From Opitutaceae bacterium (GTDB taxonomy: Bacteria; Verrucomicrobiota; Verrucomicrobiia; Opitutales; Opitutaceae), in assembly GCA_024233285.1 (NCBI GenBank), contig JACKPU010000001.1:434001-498000 (forward strand): a stretch of 64,000 bases of DNA. The letters run 5' to 3'. The translations under genes were made by a program, and so were the position numbers. The notes under the pieces are model-generated. The model did no database searches, was not told the DNA's origin, and was given only the letters and a program-made list of their open reading frames with translations. Below are positions 23,444 through 32,693 of the stretch, one piece after another. The first letter of the stretch is position 1, and each line of letters opens with the position of its first letter.

Positions 23444-24520
23444 TTAGCCGATCGTCACCCAGGCTTGGGACGCCATGGAGCGACCGATGGCGTCGAGCAC
23501 GCGTTGGGCACTAAGACCATCGGCAAAACTGGGGTATTCCGCGTTCGCCTCGCCACGGATGGCGCGGACGATCCCGCCGGGAGTTACCGGCGTGAAATTG
23601 CGCATGTATTCGGTCGGCAGAACTTGTTTGGGGATGTCGGTCTGCCAAGTGCCGTAGCGCGTGAGGGTGGGCCCGGCCCGCAACCAAAGCGCATCGGGGG
23701 TGTCGGACTGCACGGCCAGGGTGCCGGACTCGCCGGAGAGCTCGATCCGGAAGAAATTGCCGTAGCCGGGAGCAACTTGCGAAGTTTCAAAGCAGCCAAT
23801 CACGCCGCCGGTGAGTTCACTCAGCCACGCGGCGTTCGTATCCGTGGTGATGCGTTGGGATTTACCCGCCGCGTCCGGTTTTTCCGGAATGAGCGTCTGG
23901 GCCAGACCGACAACTCGCTGACACTCGAGTCCGGTGATGAAGCTTACCCCGTCAAGCATGTGCACGCCCAGATCGCCCAGCGCGCCGAAGCCCGCGAGCG
24001 AAACGTCATTGCGCCATGTGTAGGGTTGAGCCGGGGCGCCGAGAAAACTCTGCAGGTAGACGCAATTGACCCGGAGCAGCTTACCCATGTCGCCACGGGC
24101 GATGAGTTCGCGCGCGAAACGAAACGCGCCGACATTGCGGTAGGAGAAGTTAATGGCGCCGTGTTTGCCGGCCTTGGCCCGGGCTGCTTCCATCGCCTCG
24201 GCCTCGGCGAGCGTCATCGCCATGGGTTTTTCGCAGGCGACGTGGGCCCCATGAGCGAGGGCGAGTTCGGTCAGCGAGGCGTGAAACTTGTTGGGGGTGC
24301 AGATCGAGACGAGGTCCGGCTTCGTTTCGCGCAGCAGCTTTTCCGGATCGGTGAACTTCGGCACGTGGCCGTAGCCGTCCGGCGTGCGCCATTTGGCGGG
24401 ATCGGCGGGGTCGCTGATGCCGACGACTTCGACACCCGGCTGGGTGGCGATGCCGTTGAGGTGAGTGGCGGAAATACCGCCGGCGCCGATGACGGCGTAA
24501 CGCAAGGTTTGGGTGCTCAT
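23444..24520 (-). CDS. Gfo/Idh/MocA family NAD(P)-dependent oxidoreductase
   Basis: A 358-residue sugar or inositol-type dehydrogenase. The N-terminal Rossmann strand YAVIGAGGISATHLNG and the family lysine motif CEKPMAMT are clear; a C-terminal GFO_IDH_MocA domain follows with GDLGVHMLDG (conserved DxGxH-like site). Substrate cannot be told. The ATG giving MSTQTLRYAVIG is preferred over the longer frame, which adds 21 residues before the Rossmann strand. It is 7 bp downstream of a haem-binding gene on the same strand. Confidence 0.9.
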   Translation of the reverse strand: MSTQTLRYAVIGAGGISATHLNGIATQPGVEVVGISDPADPAKWRTPDGYGHVPKFTDPEKLLRETKPDLVSICTPNKFHASLTELALAHGAHVACEKPMAMTLAEAEAMEAARAKAGKHGAINFSYRNVGAFRFARELIARGDMGKLLRVNCVYLQSFLGAPAQPYTWRNDVSLAGFGALGDLGVHMLDGVSFITGLECQRVVGLAQTLIPEKPDAAGKSQRITTDTNAAWLSELTGGVIGCFETSQVAPGYGNFFRIELSGESGTLAVQSDTPDALWLRAGPTLTRYGTWQTDIPKQVLPTEYMRNFTPVTPGGIVRAIRGEANAEYPSFADGLSAQRVLDAIGRSMASQAWVTIG

Positions 24521-24527
24521 GAAGGGG

Positions 24528-24983
24528 TCAGGGGGCGGAAATCTGGTCCTGCAGGTCCTCCGCCCAGGCCACCAGCATGTCAACCTCTGCGTCGGTCAAA
24601 CGCGCCTCGGCATGGACAAATTTGTAGGATGCCAGCGGCATTTTGCCGTCTTCGACCTCGCCGATCAGCTCGTCGAGCTTGTGGAGCTGACGCTTGGTCG
24701 AATAGCGGCCGAATTGGGAAAAATTAAGGTGTTCCTTGCCTTCGCGAACATGGCTGTCGAGCCACCACGCGACCGGCTGGATCTCCGCATACCAAGGATA
24801 ACGCGTATGGTCCGAGTGGCAGTCGTAGCAGGCGCGTTTGAGCGCATCGCCAACCTCCGGCGCAGTTGGATGCATCAGCAGCAGATCGTTCCGGTCGGGC
24901 GCCGCGGCGGAAAGGTTTTTCTCCGGGCGGAAAAACTGGATGATGACGGCGGCCGCGATGAAAATGCCGAGGATCACTCTCAT
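24528..24983 (-). CDS. haem-binding domain protein with CxxCH motif
   Basis: A 151-residue protein with an N-terminal membrane anchor (VILGIFIAAAVIIQFF) and one haem motif CYDCHSD, followed by YPWYAEIQPVAWWLDSHVREG and LNFSQFGRYSTKRQLHKLDE. This is the pattern of the haem-binding domain family (Haem_bd), attached c-type haem on the periplasmic side. Methionine in the DGKMPLASYKFVH segment may be the second axial ligand. It probably takes part in electron transfer; partners are not visible. Confidence 0.85.
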   Translation of the reverse strand: MRVILGIFIAAAVIIQFFRPEKNLSAAAPDRNDLLLMHPTAPEVGDALKRACYDCHSDHTRYPWYAEIQPVAWWLDSHVREGKEHLNFSQFGRYSTKRQLHKLDELIGEVEDGKMPLASYKFVHAEARLTDAEVDMLVAWAEDLQDQISAP

Positions 24984-25071
24984 GACCGCCGAAGCTGGGA
25001 CGGCCGCGCCTGCGAGGCAAGTTTCACCGTGCTTGCGCGAATGGAGCGTCCGACGCAGACTTCGTTCTCAG

Positions 25072-25410
25072 ATGAAAATCACGCCGGAACCGACGGATTG
25101 TCTGCGTTGCGGGGCGTGCTGTTTTTCACAGTTGCCGACCTATGTGCGCGTGACGGGCGATGATTGGGTGCGTTTGGCCGGCGCTGCGGAACGCGTGGCG
25201 CATTTCATCGGGCACCGGGCCTATATGCGGATGAGTGACGGTCATTGCGCGGCGCTGGCGGTGCGGGTCGATGACGCGGGAGCCGCGGAGTATTTCTGCA
25301 GCGTTTATGCGCAACGCCCGCAGGTTTGCCGCGATTTGGCGCGCGGCTCCCCGCAATGTCAGGCCGAACGAGAGCAGAAAAGCGACCGCCGCCCCGGCAC
25401 AATGCGGTAG
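25072..25410 (+). CDS. YkgJ family cysteine-cluster protein
   Basis: A 112-residue protein with a Zn/Fe-chelating cysteine set: CLRCGACCFS near the N-terminus and two later cysteines in EYFCSVYAQRPQVCRDL, the YkgJ/UPF0153 pattern. The start MKITPEPTDC is chosen because the upstream part of the long frame lies inside the promoter region of the haem-protein gene. Family function is unknown; a role in metal handling is only suggested by the ligands. Confidence 0.85.
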   Translation: MKITPEPTDCLRCGACCFSQLPTYVRVTGDDWVRLAGAAERVAHFIGHRAYMRMSDGHCAALAVRVDDAGAAEYFCSVYAQRPQVCRDLARGSPQCQAEREQKSDRRPGTMR

Positions 25411-25504
25411 TTTTTTTGGCTCACGATCCCGCGAAAGATGACATATGCGGTCAGTTCTACTTGGCGCGTGCGCCGACAATCCCTATAAGAACTCCTTGTC
25501 CCTA

Positions 25505-28500
25505 ATGTCAGCACGCAAATCTCAATCCAAGGCGGAGGTCGAATTGCTGCCTCCTTTCACTAAAATCATGGCGGCGAACCGCGCGGAAATCGCAGTTCGC
25601 ATCTTTCGGGCCGGCACCGAGCTCGGGCTCCGCACCGTGGCGGTTTATGCCGAGGAGGACCGGTTTTGCATTCATCGCTACAAGGCGGATGAGGCGTATC
25701 AGGTCGGCCACGGCAAAGGCCCGGTGGCGGCCTATCTCGACATTCCCGGCATCATCGGCACCGCCAAGGAAAAGGGCGTGAACGTCATTCACCCGGGTTA
25801 CGGCTTCCTGTCCGAAAACGCCCATTTCGCCCGGGCCTGCGCCGAAGCCGGTATCGCCTTTGTGGGTCCGCGGCCTGAGTTGCTCGAAATGATGGGCGAC
25901 AAGACCGCCGCCCGCGCCCTCGCCAAGAAGATCAACGTGCCCGTGTTGCCCGGCACTGAGGAACCGGTCACCGATCGCAAGGAGGCGATGAAGATCGCCA
26001 AGGAGATCGGCTTCCCGCTCATCATCAAAGCCGCCTTCGGTGGCGGCGGTCGCGGCATGCGCATCGTCAAGAAGGCCGAAGATCTCGGCTCGCTGCTCGA
26101 CGAAGCACAGGGCGAAGCCGAACGCGCGTTCGGCAACCCCGCCGTCTTCCTCGAAAAATACATCGCCAACGCGAAGCACATCGAGGTGCAGATCCTCGGC
26201 GACAAGCACGGCAATGTCATCCACCTCCACGAGCGCGATTGCTCCGTCCAGCGTCGCCACCAGAAGGTGATCGAAGTCGCGCCGAGCTTTGGTCTGCCGA
26301 AAGAAGTCATCACTGATTTGTGTGAGTCCGCCGCGCGCATGGCCCGCGAGATTCGCTACGACAACGCCGGCACCATCGAATTTCTCTACGATCTCGACCG
26401 CCACGAATGGTTCTTCATCGAGATGAACCCGCGCATCCAGGTGGAGCACACCGTGACTGAGGTGGTCACCGGCCTCGACATCGTCCGCGCCCAGATTCTC
26501 ATCGCCCAAGGCCACGCGTTGCACTCACCGGAAGTCGGCATGCCGCAACAAGAGGATGTGCCGTGCAACGGCTACGCGCTCCAGTGCCGCATCACGACCG
26601 AGGACCCCGAGAACAAGTTCGTGCCCGACTACGGCCGCATTCTCGCCTACCGTTCGCCGGGCGGTTTCGGCGTCCGCCTTGACGGCGGCATGGGTTACGC
26701 CGGCGCCGTCATCACACCGTTCTACGACTCGATGTTGGTCAAGGTTATCGCCAGCGGCCAAACCTACGAAAACGCCCTCAACCGCGCGCACCGCGTGCTG
26801 AGCGAATTCCGCATTCGCGGCGTCAAGACCAACATCCCGTTCCTCGAAAACGTGATCGCGCACCCGCTCTTCCGCAGCGGCCAGGCCACGACCACGCTGA
26901 TCGACACGACGCCGGAACTCTTCCGCTTCAAACCGCGCCGCGACCGCGCAACCAAGATCCTCAGCTTCCTCGGCAACGTCATCGTCAACGGCAACCCGCA
27001 CGCCAAGGGTTACAAGCCCGGCAAGGTGCTGCCCGTGGTGACGCCGCCCGGGCGAGACGATCGCGGCGAACCGCCGGCCGGCACGCGCCAGTTGCTGCTC
27101 GAACTCGGCCCGAAGAAATTCGCCGATTGGACGCTGAAGCAGAAGCGCCAGCTTATCACCGACACGACCTTCCGCGACGCCCATCAATCGCTCATGGCGA
27201 CGCGCGTGCGCAGCTACGACATGCTCGCTTGCGCCGGTTACGTCGCCCGCCGCGCGCCCGAACTCTTCTCCCTTGAGATGTGGGGCGGCGCCACGTTCGA
27301 CACCGCGATGCGTTTCCTCAGCGAGGATCCGTGGGAGCGCCTGCGCGATCTCCGCGCCCGTGTGCCGAACATCTGCTTCCAGATGCTCTTCCGCGGTTCC
27401 AACGCCGTGGGCTATTCGAACTATCCCGATTCCGTCGTCGCCGGCTTTGTGAAGCACTCGGCCGCCGCCGGCATGGATATCTTCCGCATCTTCGATTCGC
27501 TCAATTACCTGCCCAACCTGCGCGTCGCGATGGAAGCCGTGCAGGACACCCACGCGATTTGCGAAGGCACGCTCTGTTACGCCGGCGACATTCTCGATCC
27601 GAAGCGCGACAAGTTCTCGCTCAAGTATTACGTCCGCATGGCGAAGGAGCTGGAGAAGATGGGCGCGCATATGATTGCGATCAAGGACATGGCCGGTCTC
27701 TGCCGTCCGTTCGCCGCGCACAAGCTCGTCAAGACGCTCAAACAGGAAGTCGGCGTGCCGATTCACTTCCACACGCACGACACCAGCGGCATCAATTCCG
27801 CGTCCGTGCTGCAGGCCAGCGCTGCGGGGGTGGACATCGTCGACCTCGCCATCGCCTCGATGTCGGGCAGCACCGCGCAGCCCAACCTCAATTCCGTGGT
27901 CGCCTCGCTGCAACGCACGCCGCGCGACACCGGGCTCGATCTGCCCGCGCTCGACGTTTACTCCGACTACTGGGAGCAGGTGCGTCACTATTATGCGCCG
28001 TTCGACACCGCGCCGAAGACCGGCAGCGCCGAGGTTTACCTGCACGAGATGCCGGGCGGCCAATACACCAATCTCAAGGAGCAGGCCGCCTCGATGGGCG
28101 TCTCGCACCGCTGGCCTGAAATCGCGCGCACCTACGCCGAGGTCAACCAGCTGTTCGGCGACATCGTCAAGGTCACGCCGTCCTCCAAGGTCGTCGGCGA
28201 CATGGCGCTCTTCCTCTTCTCGAAGGGCATCAAGCCCGCCGACGTCGTCAATCTGCCCCCGGGTGAAACCCCGTTCCCTGACAGCGTGATCGACATGCTC
28301 AGCGGTGGTCTCGGCTGGCCCGAAGGCGGCTGGCCCGTGGCTGTCTGGCGCGCTGTGCTCGGCGATGCGAAGTTCAAGGCTGCGCAGAAGAAATACCGTG
28401 CCGATCTCGCCGCGGAAAAGAAGCGCGCCGCCAAGAAGGCGAAGATTTCGTCGACCGAGCTCAACAAGCTGCGGGCCGAGCTGGCGGAAAAAATCCGCCG

Positions 28501-29047
28501 CGAACCGACTGATGACGAACTCTATTCGCATCTGATGTATCCGCAGGTCTTCGCCGATTTCTCGAAGCACCTGAAGGAATACGGCAAGGTCTCCGTCTTG
28601 CCCACGCCCGCGTTCTTCTACGGTCTCCAGCCCGGCGAGGAAATCTCGGTCGAGATCGAAGAGGGCAAGGTCCTCATCATCCGCCTCGTCAACATCGGCG
28701 ATCCCGACAAGGACGGCCGCCGCACGGTCAATTACGAGCTCAACGGCATCGCCCGCGAAGTCCTCATCACCGACAAGAGCGTGGCCAAGCAGAGCAAGAC
28801 CCGCGCGCAGGCCGACATCGCCGACCCGCTTCAAGTCGCCGCCCCGATCCCCGGTCTCATCGTCACGATGAGCGCCTCGGTCGGCGCCAAGGTCGCGAAG
28901 GGCGACCGCCTCTTCATGATGGAAGCGATGAAGATGCAGACTTCGGTTTACGCTGCCGAGGATGGTGTCGTGGCCGAAATCCACGCCGCCGTCGGCGACA
29001 CCGTCGAGTCGAAGGACCTCATCGTGAAACTCCGCAAACCGGAATAA
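25505..29047 (+). CDS. pyc: pyruvate carboxylase
   Basis: This 1180-residue enzyme carboxylates pyruvate to oxaloacetate, refilling the TCA cycle. Domain order: biotin carboxylase (about 15-480, with the ATP loop FGGGGRGMR and RDCSVQRRHQKV), carboxyltransferase (about 530-830, with DTTFRDAHQSLMATR and HTHDTSG), allosteric/PC domain, and the C-terminal biotin carrier with biotinyl K1143 in MMEAMKM. The start MSARKSQ is preferred over an ATG 60 bp upstream. A Lys/Ala-rich linker lies at about 960-985. Allosteric activation by acetyl-CoA is typical. It has its own terminator. Confidence 0.97.
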   Translation: MSARKSQSKAEVELLPPFTKIMAANRAEIAVRIFRAGTELGLRTVAVYAEEDRFCIHRYKADEAYQVGHGKGPVAAYLDIPGIIGTAKEKGVNVIHPGYGFLSENAHFARACAEAGIAFVGPRPELLEMMGDKTAARALAKKINVPVLPGTEEPVTDRKEAMKIAKEIGFPLIIKAAFGGGGRGMRIVKKAEDLGSLLDEAQGEAERAFGNPAVFLEKYIANAKHIEVQILGDKHGNVIHLHERDCSVQRRHQKVIEVAPSFGLPKEVITDLCESAARMAREIRYDNAGTIEFLYDLDRHEWFFIEMNPRIQVEHTVTEVVTGLDIVRAQILIAQGHALHSPEVGMPQQEDVPCNGYALQCRITTEDPENKFVPDYGRILAYRSPGGFGVRLDGGMGYAGAVITPFYDSMLVKVIASGQTYENALNRAHRVLSEFRIRGVKTNIPFLENVIAHPLFRSGQATTTLIDTTPELFRFKPRRDRATKILSFLGNVIVNGNPHAKGYKPGKVLPVVTPPGRDDRGEPPAGTRQLLLELGPKKFADWTLKQKRQLITDTTFRDAHQSLMATRVRSYDMLACAGYVARRAPELFSLEMWGGATFDTAMRFLSEDPWERLRDLRARVPNICFQMLFRGSNAVGYSNYPDSVVAGFVKHSAAAGMDIFRIFDSLNYLPNLRVAMEAVQDTHAICEGTLCYAGDILDPKRDKFSLKYYVRMAKELEKMGAHMIAIKDMAGLCRPFAAHKLVKTLKQEVGVPIHFHTHDTSGINSASVLQASAAGVDIVDLAIASMSGSTAQPNLNSVVASLQRTPRDTGLDLPALDVYSDYWEQVRHYYAPFDTAPKTGSAEVYLHEMPGGQYTNLKEQAASMGVSHRWPEIARTYAEVNQLFGDIVKVTPSSKVVGDMALFLFSKGIKPADVVNLPPGETPFPDSVIDMLSGGLGWPEGGWPVAVWRAVLGDAKFKAAQKKYRADLAAEKKRAAKKAKISSTELNKLRAELAEKIRREPTDDELYSHLMYPQVFADFSKHLKEYGKVSVLPTPAFFYGLQPGEEISVEIEEGKVLIIRLVNIGDPDKDGRRTVNYELNGIAREVLITDKSVAKQSKTRAQADIADPLQVAAPIPGLIVTMSASVGAKVAKGDRLFMMEAMKMQTSVYAAEDGVVAEIHAAVGDTVESKDLIVKLRKPE

Positions 29048-29075
29048 GCGCAGTTCTTCCGGTTTTTAATTACAG

Positions 29076-29102
29076 GGCGGGGATTCCGATCCCCGCCTTT
29101 TT
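29076..29102 (+). terminator. terminator of pyc
   Basis: GGCGGGGAT, loop TCCG, ATCCCCGCC and five T, 29 bp after the stop codon. Confidence 0.88.
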
Positions 29103-29103
29103 G

Positions 29104-29469
29104 TTATCGCGTATAGGCGAGTTGGAGCCGGGCCGCGGCGGACTTCAAGGCGCGGTCGCGGGTCCACAGCGTGCAGTGATCAATCTTCGCGGCGGCGAGC
29201 AATTGCACATCGGACCACGACAATCCTTTTCCGGATAGCTCGTGCGCATCCAAAAGGTGCAGCCCTTCATCGAGATCAATTTCATCGGCGCGGGGCAACT
29301 TGCGCAGCAAGGTGATGACTTCTCCGCGACGAGCCAATCTCCCGGCGGCAAGTTCGCCAATGACGACCGCGTGCGTCCAAACCGAGCCGGCTCGCAGCGC
29401 CGCCTGCAGCTCCGCATCGGCGCGATGAAAATGATCAATCCAGACCGAGGTATCGACCAGCAGCCTCAT
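29104..29469 (-). CDS. vapC: PIN-domain toxin VapC
   Basis: A 121-residue PIN-domain ribonuclease starting MRLLVDTSVWIDHF (first acidic residue D6). GELAAGR gives the conserved glutamate, and the C-terminal acidic residues lie in LSWSDVQLLAA and WTRDRALK. VapC toxins cleave tRNA or rRNA when not neutralised. The gene overlaps the vapB stop by 4 bp (ATGA), so the pair is translated together. Confidence 0.9.
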   Translation of the reverse strand: MRLLVDTSVWIDHFHRADAELQAALRAGSVWTHAVVIGELAAGRLARRGEVITLLRKLPRADEIDLDEGLHLLDAHELSGKGLSWSDVQLLAAAKIDHCTLWTRDRALKSAAARLQLAYTR

Positions 29470-29669
29470 TTGCGACCGGCGGCCGGTTTGCGCCGGGGCG
29501 CGGCTTCGGCCTTGCGATCCGTGCCGCCGAGCGCCGCGAGTCGAGTTGCGGCTTCGCGTTGAATCAATGCCCGCAAGCCTTCGTGAATCAGCGCAGTCTT
29601 TTCCTTCATCCCCGTGTAAACACCGGCTTCCTCCAGCAGGGCTTGGTCAAGATTCAGCGTTGTTCTCAT
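29466..29669 (-). CDS. vapB: antitoxin VapB (ribbon-helix-helix type)
   Basis: A 67-residue antitoxin whose N-terminus MRTTLNLDQALLEEA and TGMKEKTALIHEGLRAL fit the VapB/DUF2191 RHH fold that binds the operon promoter; the C-terminal half is basic (RRKPAAGRK) and likely wraps around VapC. ATG is chosen over an in-frame TTG 9 bp upstream. Confidence 0.88.
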   Translation of the reverse strand: MRTTLNLDQALLEEAGVYTGMKEKTALIHEGLRALIQREAATRLAALGGTDRKAEAAPRRKPAAGRK

Positions 29670-29748
29670 GCAGACCAATATGCCGGTTTGATCTGCATGG
29701 TCAAGCGGCCTGCGGTTGGGGAGGTGATGATGATCGCAACCCGGCAGC

Positions 29749-30696
29749 TTATCCTTTGGCTATCTCCACCAGCAGCTCCGGCACCTCGCGTTTGGCGGCC
29801 TCGGCGATCTGGCGGATCATGGCTTCATCTGCCCCGCGATAAGGCCAGCGCAAGCGCGGCGTAAGGCCGGGCAGCCAGCCACCGGCGCAGGCCGCGGACT
29901 TATCCGCGGCCATGGGTGACAGGCCGTGCTTGGTGATGAGCGGACTGACGTTGTTTTTCCAGAACGCCTGGATGCTTTCCTGTTGGCGCAGGCCGGCGGC
30001 GGGATCGCGCCGACACAACTCATACCAGCGTTGCGCTCCGAGCGGGTTGAGGCAGGCGACATTGGAATAGGCGCCGCGGGCGCCGCCAGCGAGACCGGCG
30101 GCCAGCAGGTGGCCGGGGATAAACACGGACCAGCGGGCCATGACCGGCTGCATCGCCTCATACCATGCGTCGTCGCCGCCCAAGACCTTGATGCCGGCAA
30201 TGCCGGGCACCCGTTCGGCGAGGGTCAGCCACTCGGCCGGTTCGATGCGCCGCTTCGCGTGAGGCGGATTGTAAACCACCAAGGGAATCGGATCGGCTTC
30301 GGCCGCCATGGTTTCGAGAAACGCGAGTGTTTCCGGGGGCGACACGGGATACCAGTCCGGCAGGATGACTTGAAAGGCCGTCGGCTGCAGCGCCTTGGCC
30401 CGGCGCACCCGTTCACGGGCGATGTGCGCGTTCGTGTGACTGGCGCCGATTTGAAACGGTTGCTGCGCGCGCCGGCATTTTTCGGCCAGCAGCATGTTTA
30501 TCTGGTCGAACTCCGCCTCGGTCTGCGTGTGAAATTCACCGGCGGTGCCGTTGGAATAGATCCCGTTGACCCCGGCGGCGATGAAGCGGTCGATCTCGGC
30601 CGTGAGCAGATCGTAATCGATTTGATCGGAATCGGTGATCGGGAGCAACAGGGTGGCCCAATTGCCGAAGATGGCTTCAGAGGCGGGGGATCGCAT
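29749..30696 (-). CDS. DapA-family aldolase (dihydrodipicolinate synthase-like)
   Basis: A 315-residue TIM-barrel class I aldolase/lyase. GVNGIYSNGTAGEFHTQTEAE is the GxxGE region, VVYNPPHAKRRI carries the catalytic tyrosine, and GIAGIKVLGGD holds the Schiff-base lysine. The change from the GTTGE of real DapA to NGTAGE and the lone position without lysine genes argue for another sugar-acid or N-acetylneuraminate-type substrate. The substrate is not determined. Confidence 0.85.
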   Translation of the reverse strand: MRSPASEAIFGNWATLLLPITDSDQIDYDLLTAEIDRFIAAGVNGIYSNGTAGEFHTQTEAEFDQINMLLAEKCRRAQQPFQIGASHTNAHIARERVRRAKALQPTAFQVILPDWYPVSPPETLAFLETMAAEADPIPLVVYNPPHAKRRIEPAEWLTLAERVPGIAGIKVLGGDDAWYEAMQPVMARWSVFIPGHLLAAGLAGGARGAYSNVACLNPLGAQRWYELCRRDPAAGLRQQESIQAFWKNNVSPLITKHGLSPMAADKSAACAGGWLPGLTPRLRWPYRGADEAMIRQIAEAAKREVPELLVEIAKG

Positions 30697-30885
30697 GCGG
30701 GTTTTGGCGGCGGGTGATTACAAACGGAATCGAGATGTTCCAGTAACGCCCGGTCGTTTCTGTTGGGCAATTAACAAACGGTTGATGACTCACTGGGGGC
30801 GGTGGGCGACTTGACGCTGCGGCAGGGTGGGCCGTTGGAAACGAATGTCATGATGACTTTGCATAGCTGACGACAATGAACTGAG

Positions 30886-31479
30886 ATGACGCCCTTCATG
30901 TTTAAGGAGATCATCAGCGCGGTCGCCGCGGGACTGACATTTTATATATTCTGGCCCTATATCCGTTCGATCCGGCGCGGTCAGACGCGGCCGCATGTAT
31001 TCTCGTGGGTGATTTGGGGACTCGGCACGGTGATCGTGTTCTTCGCACAGCTTGCGGGCAAGGGCGGCATCGGCGCGTGGCCCATCGGACTCTCGGGTTT
31101 GATCACGCTTTACGTGGCGTGGCTGGCGCATCGGCACCGCGGCGATGCCTCGATCACGCGGATGGATTGGCTGTTTCTCCTGCTGGCGCTGACCGCCTTG
31201 CCGTGCTGGTTTTTCACCGCGGATCCGCTCTGGGCGGTGGTGGTGCTCACGTCGAGCGACCTGCTCGGCTTTGGTCCGACGTTTCGCTCCGCCTGGCAAA
31301 AACCGCACGAGGAACGCACGAGCTTTTACGCGCTCGCCACGCTGCGCAACGCCCTCGTGATCCTCGCCCTCGAACACTATTCGCTGACGACCGTGCTGTT
31401 CCCCGCCGCAGTCGGTTTGGGCTGCCTCGTGCTCGTGGCGTTGATCTTGTGGCGCCGGGCGCAGACCTCGCGAACCTGA
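30886..31479 (+). CDS. PQ-loop/SWEET-like membrane protein, function unknown
   Basis: A 197-residue protein with about six hydrophobic segments. The N-terminal part, AAGLTFYIFWPYIRSIRRGQ followed by PHVFSWVIWG, resembles the first half of SemiSWEET/PQ-loop proteins, with a proline in segment 1 and a tryptophan in segment 2. The family match is by pattern only. If right, it would move a small sugar or act as a scaffold. Start may also be the second ATG (MFKEIIS). It is upstream of an SRPBCC gene on the same strand. Confidence 0.6.
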   Translation: MTPFMFKEIISAVAAGLTFYIFWPYIRSIRRGQTRPHVFSWVIWGLGTVIVFFAQLAGKGGIGAWPIGLSGLITLYVAWLAHRHRGDASITRMDWLFLLLALTALPCWFFTADPLWAVVVLTSSDLLGFGPTFRSAWQKPHEERTSFYALATLRNALVILALEHYSLTTVLFPAAVGLGCLVLVALILWRRAQTSRT

Positions 31480-31567
31480 TCGCGGCAAACGCAATGTTCG
31501 TATTACGAACATTCGCCGGGCCATCGCGTGATTGCGCCCCGGGGCTGGTTTCGTCAACCTGACGGCC

Positions 31568-32020
31568 ATGAAATACACGGTCGAAGTGACGATTGAGGCG
31601 TCGAGGGACCGCGTGGTGGCGGCCTTTGACGATCCCGCCAACCTTAAACACTGGATGCCCGGCTTGCTCAGTTTTGAACCGATCAGCGGCACCCCGGGCC
31701 AAGTCGGCGCCAAGGCGCGGCTCAAATTCGACATGGGCGGCCGGCAGATGGAGATGATCGAAACGATCACCGAACGAAACCTGCCCGAAACATTCTCAGG
31801 CACCTACGATGCAAACGGCGTGCACAATATCGTGCGCAATCGCTTCGAGCCCGTCGGCGAGAACCAGACGCGCTGGGTGGCCGAGAACGAATTCATCTTC
31901 GCCGGCTTCATGATGAAGGTGATGGGCTGGCTGATGCCAGGTGCCTTCCGCAAGCAGTCGCTCAAATATCTCGAGGCGTTCAAAGCCTTCGTCGAAACCG
32001 GAAAGCCGGCCGCCGGCTAA
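31568..32020 (+). CDS. SRPBCC family protein
   Basis: A 150-residue START-like protein: MKYTVEVTIEASRDRVVAAF at the N-terminus, then PANLKHWMPGLLSFE, and a C-terminal helix (SLKYLEAFKAFVET). The hydrophobic cavity of this fold binds lipids or aromatic molecules. The ATG near the SRPBCC start is preferred over a longer TTG frame. It converges with a PEP-CTERM gene: its last 4 bp overlap the other gene's end. Ligand unknown. Confidence 0.85.
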   Translation: MKYTVEVTIEASRDRVVAAFDDPANLKHWMPGLLSFEPISGTPGQVGAKARLKFDMGGRQMEMIETITERNLPETFSGTYDANGVHNIVRNRFEPVGENQTRWVAENEFIFAGFMMKVMGWLMPGAFRKQSLKYLEAFKAFVETGKPAAG

Positions 32021-32682
32021 GTCAGCGGGACCGCCGCACCGGAGCGCATGCGACGGCGTTGAATCACGGCGCCAATGATCGCGAAGGCGCCGAGAATCGC
32101 TGCGTAGGTCGAGGGCTCCGGCACGGCGGAAACGGCTCCAATGGCTCCGGTCACGGTCACTTGGTCCACGATGAAGCCATTGTAGACATCGGCAGCGTTG
32201 GCGCCGGTGCCGATGATGCGGAAGGTGAAAAACTGCCCGGCGCCGACGTCGAGGCCGAGGTTCGTCAGATTGGCGCCGGACGGGGTGTTGGTGGCGCCGC
32301 TGCCCAGCACGAGGGAGAAATTGTCGAGATTGCTGCGCACTTCCCAGCCGGTGGCACCGTTGAGAAAAGACGCGGAATCGAACGCGATGCTGTTGACCGT
32401 GTAGGGCGCGGTGAAGTCGGTCGCGCTCAAGGTAAACTCGAAATAGCTGCCGGGGTTGTAGGTCGCAATGGCCGGCGCCCAGGCATCGGTCGCATGGGTG
32501 CCCGTGCTGTTGTAGGTGCTGCTGGTCGTTGCGCCTTGCGGTTGCACCGGGCCGAAGCCGGTCGTGATGCCCATGTTGACGCCGGTATCCCCTTCAAAGG
32601 TCCAGCGCGTGAGAAAATTTTGCGCCGAGGCGGAAGAGAAAACGGCGGCGAATAATATGATGATAACGAGGGATGATTTCAT
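32017..32682 (-). CDS. PEP-CTERM sorting-signal exoprotein
   Basis: A 221-residue exported protein: signal peptide (LVIIILFAAVFSSASAQ), a ~150-residue beta-rich domain with many Gly/Thr/Asn residues (NFLTRWTFEGDTGVN near the start), and the C-terminal signal AVPEPSTYAAILGAFAIIGA plus the basic end RRRMR. The signal is used by the exosortase/PEP-CTERM system to anchor and cleave surface proteins. No exosortase gene is in the window. The ligand or role of the mature domain is unknown. Confidence 0.9.
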   Translation of the reverse strand: MKSSLVIIILFAAVFSSASAQNFLTRWTFEGDTGVNMGITTGFGPVQPQGATTSSTYNSTGTHATDAWAPAIATYNPGSYFEFTLSATDFTAPYTVNSIAFDSASFLNGATGWEVRSNLDNFSLVLGSGATNTPSGANLTNLGLDVGAGQFFTFRIIGTGANAADVYNGFIVDQVTVTGAIGAVSAVPEPSTYAAILGAFAIIGAVIQRRRMRSGAAVPLT

Positions 32683-32693
32683 GGTCGCGGGAT

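Noticed and set aside
26525..28984. Very long open frame on the minus strand opposite pyruvate carboxylase
   Set aside because: It is an artefact of high GC and strong codon bias in pyc; its protein is low-complexity and matches no family. The same holds for long antisense frames opposite gnd, the S9 peptidase, the TPR kinase and glyS.
29749..30696. True dapA of lysine synthesis
   Set aside because: No lysine genes are near, the GTTGE signature is altered to GTAGE, and many DapA-family paralogues act on other substrates.
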